From positions 23,453 to 87,452 of the forward strand of contig CAJJDN010000068.1 of assembly GCA_905182985.1 (NCBI GenBank): a stretch of 64,000 nucleotides of DNA. Direction: 5' to 3'. Every line of letters begins with the position of its first letter. Positions within the stretch are counted from its first letter, which is position 1. This document shows positions 49,704 to 62,956 of the stretch, one piece after another. The stretch comes from Paramecium sonneborni. Lineage: Eukaryota; Ciliophora; Oligohymenophorea; Peniculida; Parameciidae. The position numbers were made by a program, and so were the translations under genes. The notes beneath the pieces were generated by a model. The model saw only the letters and a list, made by a program, of their open reading frames with translations. It did not search any database and had not been told where the DNA came from.

Positions 49704-51029
49704 ATGTATTAATAATCAGTTCCAATAACAAGATTATAAAGAGATTATCGTTTAAAACCACTAGAATTTTCATCTCCTCAAAAAGAAAACATGCAAAGAA
49801 TTGTATCAAGATATCATGAAAGTGCAGATTATAATAATAATAATGGTAAATATTAGGCAAATTTATCATTGCCTGCTTTACCTCCTTTAAAAAAGTTGAG
49901 CAAGATAGAGTAGACTGTATCAATTTATAAGGGTAAGCCTGCTCGTTTGCCATCTATACAATTTACTGCAAGTGAGTAGTAATTACAGAGAAAAAAGTAA
50001 ATTTCTGAAGTTGAAGGAATAAGAAAATCAATAACACCAGAGAAAAGATTAGGGAAGAGAAATTCTTTGATATTTTCAATGAGAACTAAAGCTGGTTGTT
50101 AGCCAAATAAAGCAACAAAAATAAATTAAGATGCAGCAATAGTTTGTCCAAAAAATGTTGAAAGGTAAATATACATATCAATGTAGTGTTGGATATAAAT
50201 TATTTGCAGTTTGTGATGGACATGGTTTAAAGGGTCATTTCGTATCGAATTAAATAAAATAACAATTGCCTAAACATTTGGGTAGATTATTGAAGGATTC
50301 AGAAACAATCAAGAATTAAATTTAAAAAGCCTTTACAATAACTAATAGAGAATTATGGAATTCAGAGATAGATACTAATCTTTCTGGTTCAACTACAGTA
50401 TCATTATTGATAATTAAGGATCTTGTAATTTAAATATTATAATGAAGATTTATTCAGCAAATGTAGGAGATTCTAGAGCAATAATGTGTAGATTTGATGA
50501 TGGATGGAAAGTAGTTCCTTTAAGTAGAGATCATAAACCTGATGATCCAGAGGAAAAACAAAAAATATTAGATGCAGGAGGTAGAGTAGAATAATAAAAA
50601 GGTTTTATTTTTAATAATAATATATAGATTTGCATGGAAATCCGATAGGACCATTTCGAGTTTGGCTATCTTATATTTAGGCTCCAGGATTGGCTATGAC
50701 AAGATCCTTTGGAGATAAAGTAGGAGCTTAAGCAGGAGTAACTGCAGAACCGGAAATTTTAAAATATTCTATAACTGGATAGGATCATTTTATTGTAGTA
50801 GCTTCAGATGGAGTCTGGGAATATTTAAGTAATGAAGAGGTACATATAAATTCAATTAGGTAATGAGTATTGTTATTCCATTTTTGGAAAAAGATAATCC
50901 AGATTAAGCAGCTGAACATATTATAATAGAAGCAACTCGAGCATGGAATAGAGTAAATATAGAATTCATCATTAGAATAGTTTGGCTAGAGACGATATTA
51001 CTTGTATAGTTATATTCTTATAAAAATGA
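49704..51029 (+). CDS. PP2C-type Ser/Thr phosphatase (PPM family), 403 aa
   Basis: Five introns (22, 23, 26, 20 and 23 nt) give 404 codons. The PP2C motifs appear in order: KLFAVCDGHG (metal Asp), GSTTVSLL, YSANVGDSRAIM, LSRDHKPDD, AGGRVEQ, LAMTRSFGD, VVASDGVWEYL and the last RDDITCIVIFL. All metal-binding Asp residues expected for a Mg/Mn-dependent phosphatase are there. The N-terminal 150 residues are basic and Ser-rich with no domain. Likely cytosolic. The last exon is placed by the intron at 50952-50974, giving NSLARDDITC. Confidence 0.9.
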
Positions 51030-51392
51030 TATAATAATTTATTATTATTTATTATTATTTATTATTATTTAGACATTCTAAAACTATTCTATTTTTTATT
51101 TATGTATATTTGTCTAATTAATCCTCTAAAATAAGATATTTAAATATCTATTTTTTTAGATTAAATAATAATAGATTCTAAAAATAACCCCAAATATTAC
51201 TAATATGATTATATAAAATTATAAAAGAAAATTTAAAATAAAAGACTCAAATCTTCAGATCCTTGCATATAATCAATTTATTATTTCTCTTGAATTTGAA
51301 TGAAGACTTCTATTTATATAAGTGAAATCTTGAAAGATCAATCTTAAGAGAATAAAAATAAATGTTAATTTATAGATATATAATTAATTAAA
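51030..51392. other. Intergenic with short TTATTATTA repeats
   Basis: 363 bp between two plus-strand genes. Just after the PP2C stop lie TTATTATTTATT repeats (51033-51071). The rest is AT-rich without a coding-like frame. Confidence 0.6.
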
Positions 51393-52532
51393 ATGAAACC
51401 AATAGGCCAACCTCCTCGTTAAAATTAATATAGGACAAATTCTAGAGAGGCTAGACTTAATTTTGCTCAACAAGCAGAAATGAATCTTCGTGGAGATTTT
51501 AAACTTTAAGCACCTTTAGAACCCTAAAGACCCCCCATATAAAGAAGCAATAGTTATAGTCGAAACAATCCCAATCGTCCTGCTACTCAAGAGGAAATAC
51601 GAAATGCATTAACTTTATTAAAAGCTAAACGAGATAGAGATAGAAAATATACTCAATCTACATAGGATATACAAAATCATAATGATTTTTATTAAGCACC
51701 TAATTTAATAAAAGCATAAAGTTATTAACCTCAAACAATATCATATGAAGAGATAGTAGCTAAAGAGGATAAAAAACCTATAGAGATTAATGAATATGAA
51801 GATGATGATGAAGAATTAATTGAATGTCCTGAAGGTTGTGGAAGGAAATTTAAGAGATCTGCTTTATAAAAACATATTAAAATTTGCAAGAAAGTATTTT
51901 AAGAAAAAAGAAAAGCATTTGATACGAAAGAGCATAGGATAATCAATCAAGATCATGCTAAATTATTATAAAAATAAGAAACTGAAGAATAGATTTGTAA
52001 TATTTTGCATATATTGAAGAGTAATAACAATAATCAAAAAAAAAATAAACTTAAACTAAAATTGATGATAGACAAATACAAGGTTAAAAAAAGCCAAAGT
52101 GGAAATTGTAATCCGAATAATTCAGAGCTGCAATGAAATTAAATAAAGGTGTGACTCTTACTCAATAGGAATAAGTACATGAATCACTAAGTCTAGGTTG
52201 CCATCGAAGAAGCAGATGACAGAGTTTAGTGTGAACATTGCGGGAGAAAATTTAATGAATAAACAGCCTTAAAACACATTCCTTCTTGTAAAGAAAAAGC
52301 CATGATTAATTAAATGAAAAAGAAATCGTAATAAATATTACCACCCCAATAAAATACCATTAAATCTTAATTTAATGGAACTAATAACTTTCCTAAATAA
52401 TAATAATAACCCCAATAATAAATCAATAACAATAGAAATAACATAAATTTGAATGGTACAAATAACACATTCACAAATACTTAAACAGCTTCAAGAAGGC
52501 CTCCTCCTCCTTCTTCTTCAAAAAAATATTGA
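51393..52532 (+). CDS. Protein with two C2HC-type zinc fingers, 364 aa
   Basis: Two introns (23 and 22 nt) give 365 codons. Two zinc fingers with the same plan: CPEGCGRKFKRSALQKHIKIC near residue 150 and CEHCGRKFNEQTALKHIPSC near residue 280, the C2HC/C2H2-like class of ZC2HC1 (FAM164) proteins. The N terminus is Arg/Gln/Asn-rich with a helix EEIRNALTLLKAKRDRDR; the C terminus is Gln/Asn/Pro-rich and low complexity, ending in a Pro/Ser run. ZC2HC1 proteins are associated with cilia or centrosomes in surveys (family knowledge, weak); nucleic-acid binding is equally possible. Confidence 0.82.
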
Positions 52533-52562
52533 ATATAATTATATATATATTTTAATTTATAA

Positions 52563-53094
52563 TCAATGAAAATAATCCACATTCTTCAAGTCTTTTTTAT
52601 TACTTCCTACATCAAAATTGATGCTGCTTACTTAATTAGCAAAAGAATTTTCGTGAATTGGAATCTGTTATGATGATTTAGGTATCTTCACTTTTTTTTT
52701 ATACTTTTTAGCATCTAATGCAGTTCTAATTCTTAATTAGATAAAATTTTATTCCTTCTAGGCTAATTAACTTTTTTCATATTCCATATTTATTATTTCT
52801 TATTAGTTTTAAGTCAATTATTAATAATTCAAGCTTTTATTTTTTAAATATTTCTTTTTTCTTATTAGTTTATGTACCTAAATTCTTGGACATTAATAAT
52901 TTTTTGTGGTAAAACTGCTCTTTTTCATTTATTTGTTTCAATTTTTCCTGCAATTATTATCTTTTCCTCTCAACGGAACCTAATTTTATTATTCTGAGTT
53001 TTCTTACGAGATTTATTTGAAGAACATTTTCTAAACTTATTATTTATTAACCTCAATCTATCATTAGCTCATTTTACGATGTCTTTATTTTCAT
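52563..53094 (-). CDS. Small charged coiled-coil protein, about 153 aa
   Basis: The model needs three introns: 20 nt, 19 nt and 31 nt, giving 154 codons. Without them the frame is broken by TGA. The product starts MKIKTS, is basic at first (FRKCSSNKSRKK), then has heptad-like helices (LQEKLKQINEKEQFYHKKLL; later MEYEKSQLAQKEQNF) and a polar tail. No domain recognised. The 19-nt intron is close to the size minimum, so the model is uncertain. Confidence 0.45.
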
Positions 53095-53230
53095 GGCTTT
53101 TGAATAATTTTCTTATTTAAATATTATCAAGAAAATTAATTTGAATAGGTACATTTATGTGAAGTAACATAATTAATTTATAAACAGAAGAGTCAAATAT
53201 CTTTTAAGATAAATATATTTATTGAAATAA

Positions 53231-54539
53231 ATGTTAAGTTCTAAGGCTGGAATAGATCATGTGTTACGTTAATTCGCAAATAAGAGAGTCTTAATAAGAG
53301 TAGATTTCAATGTACCCATAAAAGAAGGAAAAGTGAAGAACGCAACAAGAATATAAGGAGCTATTCCAACAATAAAAAAGATTCTTGAATAGAATCCTAA
53401 GAATGTGACTTTAATGTCTCATATGGGTAGACCAGATGGAAAAAGGTAATTAAGAGATTAATATATTAGAGTTGAAAAGGATTCCCTTAAAATAGTTGTA
53501 CCCAAATTAGAGGAATTGTTGGGTACTAAAGTGAACTTTGTAAACGATTGTGTAGGTTCAGAGGCTGCAGAAGCTTCAAATGCTGGAAATGGATAGATCA
53601 ATTTATTAGAAAATCTTAGATTCCATATTTAAGAGGAAGGAAAAGGACTTGATGCAAATGGAGCCAAGATTAAAGCAGATAAAGAGAGTGTCAAGAAATT
53701 TAGAAAGGAATTATCATCTTTGGGTGACATTTATGTAAATGATGCATTTGGAACAGCACATAGAGCTCATTCATCTATGGTAGGTATTGACCATAAAGTG
53801 AGAGTTGCTGGTTATTTGATGAAGAAAGAACTTGATTATTTTGCTAGAGCTTTGGAAACTCCATAAAGACCATTCCTTGTTATTTTAGGAGGAGCTAAAG
53901 TAGCTGATAAAATTCAATTGATTAAATCAATGCTTGATAAAGTAGATGAAATGATTATTGGTGGAGGTATGGCCTTTACTTTCTTAAAAAAAATACACAA
54001 TGTTCCAATTGGAAAATCTCTTTTTGATGAGGAGGGATATAAAATAGTCGATGAAATTCTTGCAAAGGCAAAAGAAAAGAATGTTAAAATCCATTTACCA
54101 ACTGATTTTGTCTGCGGTACAGGATTAGATGCCTCAAGTCCAGTTGCTCTACATGATCTTAAATCAGGAATTCCAGATGGATGGTTAGGATTAGATGCTG
54201 GATAATTAACATAAAGAGAAAATGCTGAAGCAATTGGCAGAGCAAAAACAAGTATAAAATAAATTTATTATTATAGTTGTTTGGAATGGACCTTAAGGTG
54301 CTTTTGAAATTGAATAATTCAAAAATGGATCTGTAAGCATGTTGAATGCCTTAGTCAAATAAACTTAAACTGGAGCTACAACTATTGTAGGTGGAGGTGA
54401 TACAGTCAACCTTGTTGGTGCTAATAAGGCTAATGACAAACTTAGTCATGTATCCACAGGTGGTGGTGCTTCTTTAGAATTATTAGAAGGAAAGATTTTA
54501 CCTGGAGTAGAATATCTTACAAATATTAAAGATTTATGA
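53231..54539 (+). CDS. PGK: Phosphoglycerate kinase, 419 aa
   Basis: Two introns, 53446-53469 (24 nt) and one of 25 nt before IVWNGPQGAFE, give 420 codons. Family motifs: [80 protein letters not shown] and the nucleotide-binding GGGDTVNLV with [13 protein letters not shown]. The enzyme transfers phosphate from 1,3-bisphosphoglycerate to ADP in glycolysis; with no targeting peptide visible it should be cytosolic. The 24-nt intron removes eight residues after GRPDGKR where other PGKs have no insertion. It is the best-conserved protein in the window. Confidence 0.97.
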
Positions 54540-55120
54540 CCAAAAAATTATATACAATAAAATTATTAATACCCATTATGTCTTGGTTTATTTTACTATA
54601 TAAAATGATAGCAAACTAATTACTCTTAGGGATATATAATTTATTCACTCAAAATACTATAAATTGGCTTTAAATAATATAAATCAAATTTGAGTTGCCA
54701 TACAATTATTATTTTAGCATTTCTAATTATACAATCTTCAAAATTAGAGATATCATCTCAATTTGGCTTTCTCATTTTTATTCATAATTAAATATCTAAT
54801 AAAGTTTTCGAAGGAATATTTTAAGTAAAGTTTTTTGAAACTTCTCAAAATTCTCCCAATTAAACCTCAAGATTGGAAAAGACTGTTATAAGTAAAAAAT
54901 CATATAGAAAATATATTATTAGAGAAAATAGGGATTTAAACGATTAATAAATCGTCATAAGAGATTATATCAGTTTAAATTACAACAATACTTGAATTAT
55001 TTTATTAAATCATGATTTGATTAATCAATCACTTTTAGTGCATATCATTTAGAAATGACAGTATTTAATTACGCATAATTCTTTATAATAAAATCAGAAT
55101 AATTTATATACGAATTTAAA
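54540..55120. other. Intergenic, no gene seen
   Basis: 581 bp of AT-rich sequence between PGK and the lipase, both on the plus strand. A short inverted repeat (ACGATTAATAAATCGT, 54939-54954) could form a small hairpin. No coding-like frame was found. Confidence 0.55.
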
Positions 55121-55980
55121 ATGACATCATCAAGAATCTTGTTACTTGTTCTTGTAGCTACAGCATCTGCTTTCACATATAATGAAGCAATGGCCAAAGA
55201 ACATGCAGCTTTATCTTTTGCTGCCTATTGTCCAAATGCAGCTATCCATAATTGGTCAGTTGGTTATGTAAGTAGATCGTATCCAGATCTCACAAACATT
55301 GAAGTTTTTGAGAATCTTGTTTCGGTAAGCCTATAAAATAATTTTAGGGAACAAAAGGATATATTGCCTATAATAAAAAAGAATCTGCAATCGTGGTTAT
55401 TTTTAGAGGATCATCTAACATTCAAAATTGGATTGAAAACATTTCTTTTGGAAAGTCCGATTACAACACAGCTTGTAAATGCAAAGTACACACTGGATTC
55501 CATGATGCTTTTAATTCACTTAAGCCAAAACTTGACACATTATTCCCAGGATATGTTACCAAATACCCATATGCTGCTATTCATGTTGGTGGACATAGTT
55601 TAGGAGGTGCTATGGCTACACTCTATGCCTTATAATTAGCTGAATCAGGAAAAACAGTTTAATTATTTACTTATGGTTCACCAAGAGTAGGAGATCCAGA
55701 TTTCTATGATTGGTTCACAAAATACACAAAAATTACTCATTTCAGAGTTGTAAACCAAAACGACACTGTTCCTCATGTATAAAATATCAATCTATTATAG
55801 CTTCCATTATATGCTATGGGATTCTATCATCAAGACAGAGAAATCTGGTATCATGATGGAACTCACACTGTTTGTGCAGCTACCAGAGGAGAAGATAAAA
55901 CTTGCTCATACACTGTTAAATCTACATCCAATGCTGATCATAGCACCTACATTGGATTAAGTTCAACAGTTGATTGTTGA
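55121..55980 (+). CDS. Secreted class 3 lipase, 270 aa
   Basis: Two introns, 55325-55347 (23 nt) and a 24-nt one before LPLYAMG, give 271 codons. A signal peptide opens the protein (SSRILLLVLVATASA). The catalytic serine lies in GGHSLGGAMA, an alpha/beta-hydrolase elbow; YGSPRVGDPDFYDW and FRVVNQNDTVPH supply the catalytic Asp, and a His near the C terminus (SNADHSTYIG) completes the triad. The segment VVIFRGSSNIQNWIENI matches the class 3 oxyanion region. Several cysteines could form disulfides, fitting an extracellular or phagosomal triacylglycerol lipase. Confidence 0.93.
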
Positions 55981-56223
55981 TTTTATTTACATCAAAAGAT
56001 TATTTAATCATTAATAGCATTTTAGTAATCAAAGCAAAAAGATTATTAAAAGCATCTAATTTTATTATTCATTATAGTTAGATTAATAATGAACATCAAT
56101 TAATAATTATATTTTATTACTCAATAAAAAATCATTCATTTAATCCACGATAATGCATTTCTATTCCCTCAATCTATTATACTCTGATTTCACTATTTTC
56201 ATATTTTGATCTTATTATAACTT

Positions 56224-59200
56224 TCATAATTACATAATCCTCTATTTTTTCATTCTTATTAATGCAATTATAGCAAATATCAAAAGAATAACAGCTATGC
56301 TAATTCCTATGATTTAATAATTAAATGGCTTCTCCTCTTAAATCATCATTTATTAGGAATTCCATTTAACACGTTAGGATTCATAATAATAATCTAAAGA
56401 TACTCTTTAATCATCCCTATATAATATTAAATCCACTAAAATTAAAATTATTTAAATTACCAGTTGCAAGAATATTAAAAACAAAATTTCTCTATATTTA
56501 CCATCTAAAGGTGGGAAGAGTCAAATTGAATGTTAAGTAAGTATCATTATCATTTAAATTTCGAATAATCCTATTTTCATTTTATGGTTCTGAACAATAA
56601 TTAATCTCTACATCATCATTTTCATTTCCTTCCGATAAAATTACAGAATATTCTATTTTTTTCACTTCAAATGACTCTTATTCATCTTTGTTAACAAATT
56701 ACAAAGGGCTAAATTAAATAAGAAGATTTATAGTTTCATCATTGTTCTTTGTAATATTAGAACTTAAGTAGCCCTGAAATCCAGGGAAGAACTAATCGTA
56801 AGGTATATCATTTTTTTCTTCAACTTAATATACTCTTATTGTATATTAGGCCTAAGGTATCTTAGTATTGAGCTACTTAATAAAATCAAATTTCAAAAAT
56901 ATCATTTCAGCATATTCTATTTTTTCTAAGTATCCATGTACCGATTTTTATCTAATATCTAATTTTAAGTCGTATTAATCATTTAAAAGAGATTCATAGT
57001 ATTATCCAGCCAAAACAGAGAAGATTCCATTGCAAAATTACATTTAGTAAAACAAATATCCACTTTTTTGCCACAATACCCAATATGTGCTTTAATGAAA
57101 TTGAATTGTTCCAAGTTATTTAATTTTTGGTAGCAAAAGTCTTAGATCTGAAGTTCCAACTGAAATTTAATATTATTACTCAAATTATTCTTAATTTTTC
57201 AAAACAATTTTATATTAGTTGTCAGTCTAAATATATTCATTATAGATAAGATTAGATAAAATCAACTATTAAATAGGTTATATTTATTGTTGTGAAGTGT
57301 TGCTATAAACAGTTATAATTGGTGGAGATCTATGTTTTTGATTGGCAAGTAAAGCATTCCAATCTTCTTAGATCTAAACTGATATTGAAAACGTTTTTAG
57401 ATTGCTTGACAATGGAGAATAATCGTAATTTATAAATTAAAATTGTTTCTCACTTTAGGATTTTAGTGATAAATACTAGGGATATATTGAACTAGTATAT
57501 ATATTAAATTTACTAAATATAATTATTTTCTTCATTTTCATTAAAATATTAAATGCTAAAATAAGAGCTATAAATAGCTTCAATATGAATTTTCAAATTT
57601 GAATTTTCTTAGTTAGTAATATTGAATTGATTTTCATAATTATTTCCATCAATATTTAGCAAATGTATAGGTATTTAATTTTCATTTGTAAAAAACTTTT
57701 CGAATGAATATTCACAAGAAATAGAGCCACTAAATAAATGAATCTAAAATTAAGTAGAGAGACTATCTTGATTTGGATTTATAATAAATGTAACATTTTA
57801 GTTTTATTCAAGAATATATTAGATTAAAGTTTATGATTCCAAATAGATTTAAGTCTCCTCACAACTAACTTATATTGTAACAATTTCTGAAATCATAGTT
57901 CTAAGTGCTATAATTAAAACTGAGTCTTAATTTAAAGGATCAGTAACAAAACGTTTTTAATAACCCTTTTTGGAATTGTTGTATTTGAATTAGGTGACAT
58001 CTTTTTAAAATGAACTGAATTTTGCTGAGGCTTATTCTACCTCATCTACAAAAAAGTATGCAGTTTCAGAAAGTGATTATACAAATATCATAAAAGGTGT
58101 AGTTTGTTAAAAAGAATATACTCTGAAATATACTGTGTAATCTTCCTTAACATAACTAATGTAATATAATGATTGATACAATTTAAATGGTTGGTTTTGG
58201 AAGATATCATAAGCTTCAATTTTACCAAGATGATATTAGATAACAAACTAACATTCTTAATAACCATGTACTCCAACACTAAATTAATTAAATTAATTTA
58301 ATACTAATAGTCACCAGTTAAATTAGGATGTAGATTATTTCCAGGTTCAATAATTAAGGAATCACTCCAATAATCAAATGATCCCCAATCATATCGATCA
58401 AGATTAGGATATTCAGATTTTGATACAAAAAGATCAGCATCACAATTTATATCTGGTTTAAGCATAATCATAAGATTTTTATCATTATCATTATTATAAA
58501 TGCGTAATTTATAAAATTTGAATTCATCTTTTTTAAGAGTTCCTTCTTATACCTCAGATTCTCGAAGTAAAATTAGTTTTGAATTTAATTAAATAGTATA
58601 ATCATACATTTCACTGTTAATATCAGCTGTATAATATTCTTCAGAAACTACAACAGTTAATTTTATGATACATTTATCATTACAATTGTGTTTTTATAGT
58701 TCACTTTAAGAAAAGTATATTGAAGCTTAAGAGTGTATTTTTTGTTTTTTTGAAATTTTATTATGATTATTTTTATTAGCTTCTGGTGAATCTAAAGTTT
58801 ATACTATTGAAGCATAGATTATCAATTCTCCATAATAAGTAAATGCAATTACATTCACTTCCTCACCATAACAATATAAATAAAAGTAATCTTCTACTCT
58901 TGGTAAAGTTTTTGAAATTGGTTAATCTTCTTTAAGTTAAACTTGAGACAAATTTATTTTTGAGATTAATATTGAATAAAACTAATCCAATTTAGTATGG
59001 ATACTAAAATAAAAATATTCTGAACATATCTTTGATTGATATAAACAATAATTATCTTAAATTTATTCAACAATAAAGGAGTTATTATTTTTTGAAAATC
59101 GAACTTCTAAACCAGATGGTTTTTCGAAATCAAAAATTAAGGAAGTTTGATCGAATTCAAAAGATCTTTTGGAGATCACAAAATTCTCTTTCCTTTAATA

Positions 59201-61486
59201 TTCATATTTAAAGCTTTAAAAATAATTAGCAGGTAAGAAATTAAAAAAGGGTTCATCTATCATCAAATCAATAGTTTAATAAAAACTATAAAAGGCAATC
59301 CTAAAATTAGCAGAATTACTCTCTTTTCCAATCAATTTTATTTTTAAATATAGAATTTCAGGATAATAGGGATCATCCATCAAAATAGTGATAATTTATC
59401 CACTCTACCATATTGCTTTAGTTTCATCTGTTTCTGGATGATCAAATCCAAACATTTATAACTATCCGTATGTTTTCTATATTACAACATTTATTGAATC
59501 CTTGTTTTATTGACTATAACCTTTCATATCTATTTTATATAAAACAAATTCATCATCATATAGATAATTTTCATGTGCATCTCCTTAATACAACTGAATA
59601 TAATGCCAAGGAAATCTACCAAGTTAACGGAAGTCTTCAAAATTCTTAATAGTCCAAACTGTTATCATATATTTTGAAAATGATTCCCCATAAATTGATA
59701 AATAATAAGTCCCAGATTAAGGCTTTGTACCATATCTACCTCCAAAATTTATTGAATTATTTTTTGATTAAAATTCAAAATTTTCTTTATTAGGTTATTG
59801 ATTAGTAGTTGATAAATACATTGACACATCTCCTTATATAGATGTGACAAGAAAATGCAATCTTAATAACTCATCCTAATCAGATACAAAAAATTTATAG
59901 TATTAATATTCATCTTTCATAACTGTTGATTTATGAGGTGTATTTGATAATAAATTCATAGTTTTTTCAATAATTTTATATTGAATAGAAAACCTTCCAT
60001 ATTATTTACTATTTTTATCAACAATGGCTATAAGATAATAAACACACCAATTTTAACAATTCAAAACAAATTATGTTTACTATTTTTAATTCGAATATAT
60101 CATTGTATAATCTTATATTTTTTCATATTTTAATTAATTAGTGAATAATTCTTCACTAAGAGGACATTATACTTGATCCTCACAATTAGTTATGAGAAAA
60201 TTAACGACTCCTCTGAGTGTGTTTAAATTAATTTAAATTTAATGATTTTCATTTTGATCATCAACTATCCTAAGCTTTATGATTTCAGATTATTAAATAT
60301 CTCTTTGATAAAAAACTCCAGAAAAAATATAAAAATCATTTTCACATGTAGATTTTAATTGATAAGTACATAATTCTTGGCCCACAATAGCTATATATAA
60401 ATTAGATAAGGTTATATTTTTATTCTTCAATTCTAATTAAGATATATAAACAAATTCTCCTTCTTGTTTTTCATCTTACCATTCATAACTTTCTAATAAA
60501 GGTGGTTAAGAATTATAATGAACATATAATTTTGCATAACCCTTAAATGGAGTCAATCGAATACCCTAAAATATAAATAATTATATACGATGTCACAATC
60601 AAAATTGCCATAATTTTCCAATCTATAGAAATCATACTCTCCTTTATTAACAACTTAAATGACACTTTCATATTAATTTAAAGTCTTCAAAGATTCACTT
60701 CGAGTTGCAATTACTCTAAATAATGCCCCTTATTCCCCTTAGATTAGGATTTTATACTTTTCTTAAGATTTAGTTTAATTAAATTCAATCACTTTTTAGT
60801 TTTCCCATGTGTCAATTGCTTTATAATCATACTTATCATTGCTAGGAGGTCCATTATCATATTTATTCATAAAAACTAGAAAAGGTTCTTCTAATTATTC
60901 TTAATTCAACACTTAAACATTTAATTCTATTTCTGTTTAATCATAAATAAATTCCTCTATTTCAAAGTCTATAATTTAAGATTGTTTTTCATTATTCATT
61001 TTAAAAGTTAAAAAGCTATCTATTTTTAAAATTTATTCCTAATCTAATTCTATTCTTAATGTGTATCTACTAGGAAAACGAGATACAACTGAAATATATA
61101 GAAGATCATTCTCTTTAATTAAATGATTGTCTATAACACATACATCTTTTATAGAAATTAATTTTACCCATTCCTTTTGCTTCACATGCTTTTACATCAG
61201 CATCTTTAATAGATAATGGTTCTCTATTACTTTTTGATATGTATAAGTTTGGATCAGAATTAGGATTCAGAGTCTTAAGCTAAACTATAAGATCTGTGCC
61301 ATTTTTTAACTCAGGAACAACAAATATATAAAATTTATGATTCTATGTTCTTGGTGAAATAAATCTAAATTTATTACTTTTATATTACCCTTAAACTGAT
61401 GTTCCTAATTACAAAAAATTCTTTTCATTCTCAGTCTCCTAACTAAATGATAGGAACAATAGATAAAAAAATTAGATTATAATCAT
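56224..61486 (-). CDS. Giant surface membrane protein with repeated beta-rich units, about 1700 aa
   Basis: Minus strand, ATG 61486, TGA 56224. The start is a signal peptide (MIIIQFFYLLFLSFS). The end is one membrane helix (IIGISIAVILLIFAIIALI) with a short basic tail, so it should be a type I protein with nearly everything outside. The ectodomain contains recurring units of the form DLFVSKSE or NLYISKSN, about 15-30 residues of D/Y/N-rich loop, a G-rich turn and YTLRIEL/YQYQIN strands; these look like PPC (bacterial pre-peptidase C-terminal)-type beta-sandwiches. Some 10 or more units are likely. At least one intron (22 nt after residue 107) was placed; others were not resolved, so the length is approximate. 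No immobilisation-antigen cysteine periodicity is visible. Confidence 0.72.
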
Positions 61487-61602
61487 AATAATTAATTTAT
61501 TAATTAAAATCAACAAATTATTCTTATGATATATGCACAATTTATAATATACTTACTAAAACAATTAGATTATTTTCAAAAAATTATATATCATTAAGTT
61601 AT

Positions 61603-62925
61603 TCAATTTATTTTATCGAATTTTGTAGTTTCCTTTATTTATTCAGCAATCTCTAATAATTACTTCCTGATAACTGCTTTATTTTTGAAGTCATTTTCCC
61701 TTTAAGCTTATCTAATTAAATTTTCATATTTTTCATTTAATGTCTTCAATTTAGCCTCAATTTCTGAATGATATTATGGCGATAAAGGAGATATTAATCT
61801 TTTTCTAGATTCAATCTTCTTATCAGGACTATAAGCTGAATTCTTCATATCTTCTAAACAGTCTCTTATTGCTTATTTTAATTAACTCTATCTTAAACTT
61901 TGATCAGCTCTTGGACTAGGAAGAGTGGGAGATATTTAATCCAAATTTAATTTACTAATTGTCCTCTATTCTCTATATCCTTAATTAAATTCAGTTTCTT
62001 CTTATCTAGATATTCTTCTTTTTAAATATTTATGACTCTTCTCTTCCTAATCCAACTTATTTTTGATATTTTAATATTTAACGTTCAATTCCTTATAATC
62101 CATAGTCAATTATTAAATTATATCTTAATATTCTGAACTCTTTAAAATCAGCTCTTATATTCTTTTAGCCATTTATTCTTCTCTACATATTCGATTTGAT
62201 TAAGCTTCATCAATATTTTTTAAATAAACTCTATCTTTTTCATCTAATTAATATTTTAGATTAGATATTTATTTTTCAAATTCATGTAATTTAAATGATG
62301 GATGCTTCTATTTATAATTTTCAAATTCTTAATCTAACCTTTATTTCTCCATTTCTAAGAATTCTACTCTTTTTTCCAGTTTCTTAATAATGTTATCTTT
62401 AATATCAATTTTTTACTTATATTCTGAGACAGTATTAAGAAGTATTGAATTTTCTTCAAATTTCTTCATCTCAACCTTATGCAATAAACCTTTTTCATTA
62501 TTTTTATAAGCTTATAATTATCTCTAAAGACTTTCAAATGTCATTTAGATTTCATGTTTATCATGTTTAAGTTCTTCATTCTTTCTTATTAATTCAGATA
62601 CTCTGTCTTAATAATCTTTCAAATGTTATAATCTTTCGACTTATAACAACTCTATTTATTAAGTAGCTCTATTGTTCATTTCCAATTCTTAAGAAACTTT
62701 CATCAATTGCATTTATAGACGATCATTTTCATTTGTTAATTCATTCACTTATTGTTTAAGTTATTCAATTATGATATCTTATGGAGACAAATCGATTGAT
62801 TTCCTATATGAATCATTTCTTAATTTATCCTGCATATTCTTCATTGCTGATGCATAAGCACTACTCATTGTAGGAGAATTAGATGAAAATGCTCTCTAAG
62901 ACAATCTTTATTCTCTTTATTACAT
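61603..62925 (-). CDS. Coiled-coil protein, 440 aa
   Basis: Intronless frame of exactly 441 codons, ATG 62925 to TGA 61603. The first 50 residues are Arg/Ser-rich (RAFSSNSPTMSSAY); from about residue 70 to 400 heptad repeats dominate (DIIIEQLKQQVNELTNENDRLQMQLMKVSQEL and similar). A short segment near residue 360 (DQISPTLPSPRADQSL) contains SP sites likely to be phosphorylated (inference). No motor or membrane segment. The protein looks like a basal-body, centrosome or cortex scaffold, but no specific family was recognised. Confidence 0.75.
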
Positions 62926-62956
62926 AAAATATAATTTTATTGTTTATTGAATATAT

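Noticed and set aside
54939..54954. Small inverted repeat as a terminator or RNA gene
   Set aside because: A 6-bp stem in very AT-rich DNA is expected by chance, and Paramecium has no such known terminator.
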